12,840 bases of DNA from Paracoccaceae bacterium (lineage in GTDB: Bacteria > Pseudomonadota > Alphaproteobacteria > Rhodobacterales > Rhodobacteraceae), in assembly GCA_027080755.1 (NCBI GenBank), contig JALWQC010000403.1, positions 1 through 12,840 of the forward strand, read 5' to 3'. The notes under the pieces are model-generated. The model saw only the letters and a program-made list of their open reading frames with translations. It made no database searches and had not been told where the DNA came from. Position numbers and translations under genes: made by a program. Below, one piece after another: positions 7,790-12,840 of this stretch; the first letter of the stretch is position 1; every line of letters starts with the position of its first letter.

Positions 7790-7795
7790 TATTTT
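7790..7795 (+). promoter_or_regulatory. hemN -10 element, start site near the initiation codon
   Basis: TATTTT lies 21 bases after the FNR box, the same spacing as TATTTG at ccoG. With the box near -41 the transcript should start at about 7802-7803, immediately before the ATG at 7804. No clear ribosome site precedes that ATG, so a leaderless or nearly leaderless message is predicted. Confidence 0.55.
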
Positions 7796-7803
7796 CGGGC
7801 GTC

Positions 7804-9159
7804 ATGGAAAATCTAGACAAACTCACCCGCGCGGGGCTGTTTTCCCGCAATGTGCCCCGATACACCAGCTATCCCACGGCGCCGCAGTTCCACGACGGAA
7901 TCAGCAGCGACCACTTCGAAAGCTGGGTAAAAGCCTTGTCCTATGGCTCCAAGGTATCGATTTACATGCATGTTCCCTTCTGCGAACGCCTGTGCTGGTT
8001 CTGCGCCTGCCGCACGCAGGGGGTCAAATCCCTGTCCCCGGTAGAGGGCTATCTGGAGGTCCTGAAAGTCGAAATCGCCAAACTGGCCGCGACCATCCCC
8101 GAGGGCGTGACAATCGCCCGCATGCACTGGGGCGGCGGCTCGCCCACCATCCTGCAGCCGGAACATATCGATTCGATCATGCAGGACCTGCGCAAACTGG
8201 CCCCGATCGACGACGACTGGGAATTTTCCGTCGAAATCGACCCCGCCGCCGTGAACGAGGAAAAACTGGACGCGCTGGCCCGCAACGGCATGAACCGCGC
8301 CAGCATCGGCGTGCAGGATTTCGACGAGCGCGTGCAAAAGGCCATCGGGCGCGAGCAATCCTACGAAACCACCAAATGGATCGTCGATGCCCTGCGCGAG
8401 CGCGGCGTCAATTCCATCAACCTCGATATCGTCTACGGCCTGCCCTTCCAGACCCGCGACTCGCTGGGCAAAACGGTAGAGCAGGTGATCTCGCTGGCCC
8501 CCGACCGCATCGCGCTGTTCGGCTATGCGCATGTGCCGTGGATGGCCAAGCGCCAGAAAATGATCCCCGAAGATGCCCTCGCCGCGCCGATGGAACGCTT
8601 CAACCTGTTCAATCAGGCCTATGACGCGCTGGAAAATGCCGGCTATGTGCCCCTTGGCATCGACCACTTTGCCAAACCCGGCGACAGTCTGGCCATCGCC
8701 AAGGCCGAAGGCCGCCTGCGGCGCAATTTCCAGGGCTATACGGATGATGTCTGCACGGCGCTGATCGGGCTGGGGGCTTCGTCCATCTCGCGTTTCCCGC
8801 AGGGCTATGTGCAAAACCGCGCCACCACCAACGCCTACACGGCCGAGATCAACGCCGGCAAATTCGCCGCCGCGCGCGGTATCGCCATGACGCTGGACGA
8901 CCAGATCCGCTCGCGGGCGATAGAGACCCTGATGTGCGATTTCATCGTCGATCTGCCGGCACTGAAGGTGGAATTCGGGGATTTCGCCGAAGGAATCCGC
9001 CCCGATCTGGAAAAAATCGCGGCCGAATTTCCCGATTTCGTGACATGGGAAGACGACCGTCTGACCCTTCTGCCCGAGGGCTTCCACCTGACGCGCATTG
9101 TGGCCACGGGGCTGGACGCCTATCACACCACGGCGGCGAAACATTCGCAGGCGATCTGA
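7804..9159 (+). CDS. hemN: HemN oxygen-independent coproporphyrinogen III dehydrogenase
   Basis: This is a radical SAM enzyme that decarboxylates coproporphyrinogen III to protoporphyrinogen IX without oxygen, so heme synthesis continues at low oxygen. It has 451 residues from ATG 7804, within the usual range of about 450-460. The CERLCWFCAC motif (C60, C64, C67, C69) has the three cluster cysteines plus the fourth one that marks true HemN rather than HemW-like proteins. Other family motifs are PRYTSYPTAP (18-27), HWGGGSPT (108-115) and RRNFQGYT. An in-frame GTG at 7780 would add 8 residues but lies upstream of the predicted transcription start; it has only a weak AAGG before it. The gene is divergent from fnrL and is expected to be FnrL-activated. 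A stem-loop follows the TGA stop. Confidence 0.96.
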   Translation: MENLDKLTRAGLFSRNVPRYTSYPTAPQFHDGISSDHFESWVKALSYGSKVSIYMHVPFCERLCWFCACRTQGVKSLSPVEGYLEVLKVEIAKLAATIPEGVTIARMHWGGGSPTILQPEHIDSIMQDLRKLAPIDDDWEFSVEIDPAAVNEEKLDALARNGMNRASIGVQDFDERVQKAIGREQSYETTKWIVDALRERGVNSINLDIVYGLPFQTRDSLGKTVEQVISLAPDRIALFGYAHVPWMAKRQKMIPEDALAAPMERFNLFNQAYDALENAGYVPLGIDHFAKPGDSLAIAKAEGRLRRNFQGYTDDVCTALIGLGASSISRFPQGYVQNRATTNAYTAEINAGKFAAARGIAMTLDDQIRSRAIETLMCDFIVDLPALKVEFGDFAEGIRPDLEKIAAEFPDFVTWEDDRLTLLPEGFHLTRIVATGLDAYHTTAAKHSQAI

Positions 9160-9165
9160 AAAAAC

Positions 9166-9195
9166 GGAAGGGTCGGGGATTTCCTCAACCCTTCC
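9166..9195 (+). terminator. Stem-loop after hemN
   Basis: GGAAGGGT (9166-9173) and ACCCTTCC (9188-9195) form a perfect 8-bp stem with a 14-base loop, 6 bases after the hemN stop. The tail TTAACCTTTCC is only moderately T-rich, so termination is likely but the structure is not a textbook intrinsic terminator. Confidence 0.55.
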
Positions 9196-9286
9196 TTAAC
9201 CTTTCCCCCCTATAGTGTTTCCCACTGAGCGAGGGCGGGCTTTCCACCCGCAGGTTTACCGCGCCGGAACAATTTTAACCAATTTT

Positions 9287-9305
9287 GTTGCCAATTGTCG
9301 GCAAC
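9287..9305. repeat. Inverted repeat GTTGCC-N7-GGCAAC
   Basis: GTTGCC (9287-9292) and GGCAAC (9300-9305) are perfectly symmetric around a 7-base AATTGTC spacer, within an AT-rich patch (about 9268-9299) unlike the surrounding GC-rich DNA. It could be a protein-binding operator or a small hairpin. No adjacent promoter could be assigned. Confidence 0.4.
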
Positions 9306-9540
9306 ACCACCATCCGCCTGAAAGTTGCGCCGGTTAACAACGGCATATGTCAGCAACGCTCGGGTTCAGGCTTTCCGGCGCGGGAGACCGTCCTCATAAA
9401 CTCACAGGCCCTTTGAAACCGGGGGCCGAAACCAGGGGCCAGGAAGCCCATTCCGAGACATATTGCAAAAACGGGGCGGCCTGCGGGCGGGTGCCGGATT
9501 TTTTGTGCGCGCAAGGCGGGATTTTCGGGGGTTTTAGCAC

Positions 9541-9562
9541 TCCACTAAACCGGTTTAGTGGA
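9541..9562. promoter_or_regulatory. 22-bp perfect palindrome, operator-like
   Basis: The half-site TCCACTAAACC is followed directly by its exact reverse complement, with no spacer. The centre AAACCGGTTT resembles operators of LacI-family sugar regulators, which read palindromes with a central CG. Zero spacing makes an RNA hairpin unlikely and a dimeric protein-binding site more likely. Neither flanking gene starts nearby: hemN ends at 9159 and the aldehyde dehydrogenase ends at 9816. Its target is therefore unknown. Confidence 0.55.
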
Positions 9563-9582
9563 TATGTCGCGGGGCGCAGGGC

Positions 9583-9633
9583 GGGCGCTATTTTTCAAGC
9601 AATACCAATGGGATGCGAGGAGGGAAAGCGCCC
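9583..9633. repeat. GC-rich inverted repeat with 37-base spacer
   Basis: GGGCGCT (9583-9589) pairs with AGCGCCC (9627-9633). The enclosed 37 bases are more AT-rich and could fold further. This might be a structured RNA element, but a 7-bp match in GC-rich DNA can also arise by chance. Confidence 0.3.
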
Positions 9634-9701
9634 GAAACACCCCGCAGCACCTCTCGATTTAACCGGATATTACCCATCCCCCGCGGGGGCAAAACCGCAC
9701 C

Positions 9702-9719
9702 TACTAACATATGTTAGTA
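9702..9719. promoter_or_regulatory. 18-bp perfect palindrome, operator-like
   Basis: TACTAACATATGTTAGTA is exactly self-complementary. Its AT-rich composition stands out from the GC-rich surroundings, and the TACTAAC/GTTAGTA arms look like a dimeric regulator site, for instance of TetR type. It lies about 97 bases beyond the stop of the aldehyde dehydrogenase gene, and no start codon is near it. Confidence 0.5.
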
Positions 9720-9747
9720 AACACCGGAATCCCCACCCCGCGCGCAC

Positions 9748-9799
9748 AAAAAAACCACCCCGATCCCCCGCAGCCTCAGCTGCCAGAAGATCGGAGTGG
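9748..9799 (-). terminator. Intrinsic terminator of the deoC-aldehyde dehydrogenase operon
   Basis: On the minus strand CCACTCCGATC (9799-9789) pairs with GATCGGGGTGG (9765-9755) through an 11-bp stem with one T-G wobble. An inner stem GCAGC/GCTGC with a 4-base loop (9770-9783) extends it. Seven T residues follow at once (9754-9748). It lies 16 bases past the aldehyde dehydrogenase stop. Confidence 0.88.
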
Positions 9800-9815
9800 C
9801 CCCCTTTGGAACGGA

Positions 9816-12179
9816 TTATTCCCCGTAGGGCGTCCAGACGTTTTTCACTTCGCTCGCCTGCCGCAGGAACTCGCGGCCCTCGCCCTGCGTGCGGTCGAAC
9901 CAGTCGCGCGACAGCCCGTTGGCCACCCATGTCCGCTTCAGGTTCGCGGCCGAGGCAGCCTCTACCAGCCGCCCCCCTTCGGCCGAGCCGAAATGCCACA
10001 CCGCGTCCACCTCGTAGTGGTCCGCCAGCACCTTGCCCAGATCATCCGGCGGGCCGGTGACGATATTAACTACGCCGCCCGGCACGTCCGAGGTATCCAG
10101 CACCTGATAGAAATCCGTGGCACTCAGCGGATGCGCGCCCGAGGGCACCACGACGCAGCGGTTGCCCATCGCCATCGCGGGGCCGATCAGGGACACCAGC
10201 CCCAGCAGCGGCGCCTCTTCGGGGCAGATGATCCCCATCACCCCGACCGGCTCGTTCAGGGCCATCGCCACGCCGCGCATCGGCACGTTATGCACCGCGC
10301 CGTCGTATTTGTCGGCCCAGGCGCCATAGGTGAACAGACGGTTAACGGCGGCCTCCACCTCGGCCATTGCGCGGCCCTTGTTGGCACCGGTTTGCTGCGA
10401 AATCCGCGCGGCGAATTCCTCCGCCCGCGCAGACAGGTTTTCGGCCACATAGTAAATCACCTGCGCGCGATTATGCCCCGAGGCCGAAGCCCAGGCGCTC
10501 GCCTTCGCCGCCGCTTCCACCGCGTTGCGGATGTCCTTGCGGCTGCCCGCGCCCACATGGGCAATCAGCGCGCCCTTGGGGGTCAGAACCGGCGTGGAAT
10601 AGCCGCTGTCGGGGCGGGTCTGCTTGCCACCGATATAGATTTTCGCCGTGCGGTCCACAGGCGCCCGCAGCACCTCGCCCGAGGGCGTCGGGTGTTTGCC
10701 AACAAAGGGTTTCAGCGTTTTCTGATAGGCCGGTTTGACATATTCGAACAGCCCCTCGCGCCCGCCTTCACGCCCGAAGCCGCTTTCGCGCACACCACCG
10801 AAACCGGCCGCCGCGTCGAACTGGTTGGTGCAGTTGATCCAGACAACCCCCGCCTTGATTTTCGGCGCCACCTCGTAAGCCAGATTGATATTTTCCGACC
10901 AGACAGAGGCCGCCAAACCGTATTTCGTGTTGTTTGCCAAGGCGATAGCCTCGGCCGGCGTGCGGAAGGTGGTGGACACCAGCACGGGGCCGAAGATTTC
11001 TTCCTGCATGACCGTGGCGCTTGTGTCCACGTCCGCCAGCAGCGTCGGGGCAAAGAAACAGCCGTTGGGCATGGCAACCTCGGGCTGGATCAGGCGCGCG
11101 CCCTCGGCCACGCCCCTGGCCACCATCGCCGCCACGGAATCGCGCTGGCTTTCGTCCACAATGGCGCCGATGTCGATACATTTGTCCAGCGGATTGCCGA
11201 CCCGCAGCTTCGCCATCCGCGCCTCCAGCTTGGCCAGAAATACGTCGGCGATGGTTTCCTGCATCAACAGGCGCGAGCCGGCGCAACAGACCTGCCCCTG
11301 ATTGAACCAGATCGCATCCACAACCCCTTCAACCGCGCTGTCCAGATCGGCGTCATCGAAAACAATGAACGGGGATTTTCCGCCCAGCTCCAGCGTCAGT
11401 TTCTTGCCCGAACCGGCGGTGGCCTCGCGAATAATCCGCCCGACCTCGGTAGAGCCGGTGAAGGCCACCTTGTCCACACCCTCGTGCGTGGAAAGCGCCG
11501 CACCGGTGCGCCCGTCGCCGGTGACGATGTTGACCACACCGTCCGGCACGCCCGCCTCTATGCAAATCTCGGCGAACAGCAGCGCCGTCAGGCTGGTGAA
11601 CTCTGCCGGTTTCAACACCACGGTGTTGCCCATCGCCAGCGCCGGTGCGACCTTCCACGCCAGCATCAGCATCGGGAAATTCCACGGGATGATCTGGCCG
11701 GCAACGCCCAGCGCCTCGTATCCCGCCATCTCGGATTCCATCAACTGTGCCCAGCCGGCGTGGTGATAGAAATGGCGGATGACCAGCGGGATGTCGATGT
11801 CGCGGCTTTCGCGGATCGGCTTGCCGTTGTCCAATGTCTCCAGCACCGCGAACAGGCGGGCGCGCTTGTTGACCAGTCGCGCGATAGCATAAAGCACCTT
11901 CGCCCGTTCCGGCCCGCCCAGTTTGGCCCAACCCGCCTGCGCCTTGCGCGCCGCGCTTACGGCCGCGTCCACATCCGCTTCGGAGCCCTGCGCGATCATC
12001 GCCAGCGTTTCGCCGTCCGCCGGGTTGCGGGTGGAAAAATGCTCCGTCCCCTCGACAAATTTCCCGCCGATGAAATGGCCGAAACTGCCGTTGTGGGCTG
12101 CGATCCATGCGCGCGCCTCGGCGTCGCTTTCCAGTGCCGGTCCGTATTCCATGGTTTCAAAAATCTCTTTCACTGTCAT
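9816..12179 (-). CDS. ALDH16-like aldehyde dehydrogenase with inactive second ALDH module
   Basis: This is an NAD(P)-dependent aldehyde dehydrogenase of 787 residues, much longer than the roughly 500 of ordinary members. Residues about 35-490 form a complete ALDH domain: IIPWNFPM (N167), FTGSTEVG, the general base E264 in ELGGKSP, the nucleophile C298 in FNQGQVCCAG, and E394 in EEIFGP. Residues about 510-787 resemble a second ALDH cofactor domain (IYIGG, LNEPVGVMGI, MGNRCVVVPS, VWHFGSAEGGR). There WNFP is replaced by CPEEAP and the ELGG base by VANG, and the catalytic cysteine region is absent, so this part should be inactive. This layout matches bacterial ALDH16, known structurally from Loktanella; unlike human ALDH16A1, the first domain keeps its cysteine. 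It starts 3 bases after the deoC stop. Acetaldehyde from DeoC is a plausible substrate, by inference. Confidence 0.92.
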   Translation of the reverse strand: MTVKEIFETMEYGPALESDAEARAWIAAHNGSFGHFIGGKFVEGTEHFSTRNPADGETLAMIAQGSEADVDAAVSAARKAQAGWAKLGGPERAKVLYAIARLVNKRARLFAVLETLDNGKPIRESRDIDIPLVIRHFYHHAGWAQLMESEMAGYEALGVAGQIIPWNFPMLMLAWKVAPALAMGNTVVLKPAEFTSLTALLFAEICIEAGVPDGVVNIVTGDGRTGAALSTHEGVDKVAFTGSTEVGRIIREATAGSGKKLTLELGGKSPFIVFDDADLDSAVEGVVDAIWFNQGQVCCAGSRLLMQETIADVFLAKLEARMAKLRVGNPLDKCIDIGAIVDESQRDSVAAMVARGVAEGARLIQPEVAMPNGCFFAPTLLADVDTSATVMQEEIFGPVLVSTTFRTPAEAIALANNTKYGLAASVWSENINLAYEVAPKIKAGVVWINCTNQFDAAAGFGGVRESGFGREGGREGLFEYVKPAYQKTLKPFVGKHPTPSGEVLRAPVDRTAKIYIGGKQTRPDSGYSTPVLTPKGALIAHVGAGSRKDIRNAVEAAAKASAWASASGHNRAQVIYYVAENLSARAEEFAARISQQTGANKGRAMAEVEAAVNRLFTYGAWADKYDGAVHNVPMRGVAMALNEPVGVMGIICPEEAPLLGLVSLIGPAMAMGNRCVVVPSGAHPLSATDFYQVLDTSDVPGGVVNIVTGPPDDLGKVLADHYEVDAVWHFGSAEGGRLVEAASAANLKRTWVANGLSRDWFDRTQGEGREFLRQASEVKNVWTPYGE

Positions 12180-12182
12180 AGC

Positions 12183-12840
12183 TTATCCCATCGCATGGCG
12201 GAAGCTGGCCGAGTAGCGGCCGGTTACATGATGTTCCAGCTGGCGCTCGATATCGCCCAGCAGGCTGGAGGCGCCGAAACGGAACAGCCCGGGGGACAGC
12301 CAGTCGTTGCCCAGCTCCTCTTTCACCAGCATCAGATAGTTGAGCGCATCCTTCGCCTTGCTCACCCCGCCCGCCGGTTTATAGCCGATTTTGTAGCCCG
12401 TGCGCTCGCCGTAATCGCGCAGTGCGCGGATCATGGTCAGGCTGACGGGCAGCGTGGCGTTAACCGATTCCTTGCCCGTCGAGGTCTTGATGAAATCCGC
12501 CCCCGCCATCATGCACACCTTCGAGGCCTTGGCCACATTGCGCAAACTGCCCAGTTCACCCGTCGCCAGAATGGTTTTCATATGCGCCGCACCGCAGGCC
12601 TCGCGCATTTCGCGGGTCTCGTCGTAAAGCGCCTGCCAGTTGCCTTCCAGCACATGACGGCGCGAAATCACAATGTCGATTTCCTGCGCACCGGCCTTCA
12701 CCGATTCCTCGATTTCCCTGATGCGCAGGTGATAGGGCGACAGACCGGCCGGAAATCCGGTGGAAACCGCTGCCACCGGAATGCCCGTGCCTTCCAGCGC
12801 CTCGACCGCCGTTTCCACCATTTCATGGTAAACACAAACC
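12183..12840 (-). CDS. deoC: Deoxyribose-phosphate aldolase, N-terminus outside window
   Basis: DeoC cleaves 2-deoxyribose-5-phosphate into glyceraldehyde-3-phosphate and acetaldehyde in deoxynucleoside breakdown. The frame is open to the right edge. The visible part begins VCVYHEMVETAVEALEG, and the internal ATG at 12821 is not the real start. Catalytic motifs are present: EIDIV with the conserved Asp, FIKTSTG with the Schiff-base lysine, and GYKPAGGV with the second active-site lysine. STGFPAGLSP and KTILATGELG also fit the family. The C-terminus has an extension past the barrel (ending RYSASFRHAMG), as in the longer DeoC subtype. Roughly the first third of the protein is missing. It is the upstream partner of the aldehyde dehydrogenase, only 3 bases apart, so the two are surely co-transcribed; the promoter lies outside the window. 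Confidence 0.95.
   Translation of the reverse strand, partial: VCVYHEMVETAVEALEGTGIPVAAVSTGFPAGLSPYHLRIREIEESVKAGAQEIDIVISRRHVLEGNWQALYDETREMREACGAAHMKTILATGELGSLRNVAKASKVCMMAGADFIKTSTGKESVNATLPVSLTMIRALRDYGERTGYKIGYKPAGGVSKAKDALNYLMLVKEELGNDWLSPGLFRFGASSLLGDIERQLEHHVTGRYSASFRHAMG

Larger units (their letters stand above)
9196..9747. other. Gene-free stretch between convergent hemN and aldehyde dehydrogenase
   Basis: No open frame here has a credible ribosome site or protein-like composition, and no tRNA or known riboswitch was recognised. The stretch lies at the 3' ends of both flanking genes, yet it holds several symmetric elements: an inverted repeat at 9287-9305, a 22-bp perfect palindrome at 9541-9562, a 7-bp GC-rich inverted repeat at 9583-9589/9627-9633, a 12-bp CCCCCGCGGGGG palindrome at 9678-9689 and an 18-bp perfect palindrome at 9702-9719. 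They may be relics of a lost gene's control region, or operators for an unrecognised small RNA or gene. Confidence 0.6.

Noticed and set aside
7780..7803. GTG at 7780 as the hemN start
   Set aside because: It would add 8 residues that HemN does not need, it has only a weak AAGG upstream, and it lies before the transcription start predicted from the FNR box spacing. It is not fully excluded.
7813..9144. 443-codon minus-strand frame opposite hemN
   Set aside because: It is fully antisense to hemN, which has the radical SAM motif and the right length. The opposite product is Gly/Gln/His-rich and without motifs.
9211..9216. TATAGT as a -10 element
   Set aside because: No -35-like hexamer lies 16-18 bases upstream (ACCCTT there belongs to the hemN stem-loop), and no gene follows.
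9541..9719. Palindromes as CRISPR repeats or insertion-sequence ends
   Set aside because: The two palindromes differ in sequence and do not recur at regular spacing. No transposase frame or target duplication is visible.
9347..10060. 237-codon plus-strand frame from the gene-free stretch into the aldehyde dehydrogenase gene
   Set aside because: Its second half is antisense to the aldehyde dehydrogenase gene, it has no ribosome site, and its composition (Pro, Arg, Ala rich) is that of a chance frame.

Overview
The window looks like chromosomal DNA of an alphaproteobacterium of the Rhodobacteraceae (Rhodobacter/Roseobacter group). The basis is GC-rich coding sequence and the order hemN - fnrL - ccoNOQP - ccoGHI, which is the arrangement known from Rhodobacter. 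No mobile element, CRISPR array, tRNA or rRNA was recognised. Most of the window is conserved microaerobic respiration machinery rather than an accessory island.

Layout. From 1 to 6725, on the minus strand, lie the structural operon for cbb3-type cytochrome c oxidase (ccoN, ccoO, ccoQ, ccoP; 6725 down to 3350) and its assembly operon (ccoG, ccoH, ccoI; 3178 down to beyond the left edge, so ccoI is partial). The two operons are separated by two hairpins, one followed by a T-run as in an intrinsic terminator, and by a new FNR-type promoter in front of ccoG. From 6961 to 7710, on the minus strand, is fnrL, the oxygen-sensing Fe-S regulator expected to bind these boxes. On the plus strand at 7804-9159 is hemN, the oxygen-independent coproporphyrinogen III dehydrogenase. 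It shares a short divergent promoter region with fnrL, with one perfect FNR box between them. From 9160 to 9815 is a 656-base gene-free stretch between convergent genes, holding terminators at both ends and two perfect palindromes of 22 and 18 bp. From 9816 to the right edge, on the minus strand, are a two-domain ALDH16-like aldehyde dehydrogenase and, 3 bases upstream of it, the deoC deoxyribose-phosphate aldolase, which is cut by the window edge.

How the genes work together. When oxygen falls, FnrL gains its Fe-S cluster and should activate the high-affinity oxidase (ccoNOQP), its copper and assembly factors (ccoGHI) and oxygen-independent heme synthesis (hemN), so heme supply, copper supply and apo-oxidase rise together. 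The second module is catabolic: DeoC splits deoxyribose-5-phosphate into glyceraldehyde-3-phosphate and acetaldehyde, and the co-transcribed aldehyde dehydrogenase may oxidise the acetaldehyde.

The least ordinary observations are these. CcoH carries an extra C-terminal copy of part of its own domain. The hemN promoter geometry predicts a leaderless or nearly leaderless mRNA. The 22-bp and 18-bp perfect palindromes lie where no gene start is visible. The aldehyde dehydrogenase carries a catalytically dead second ALDH-like module. No wholly new system could be supported.
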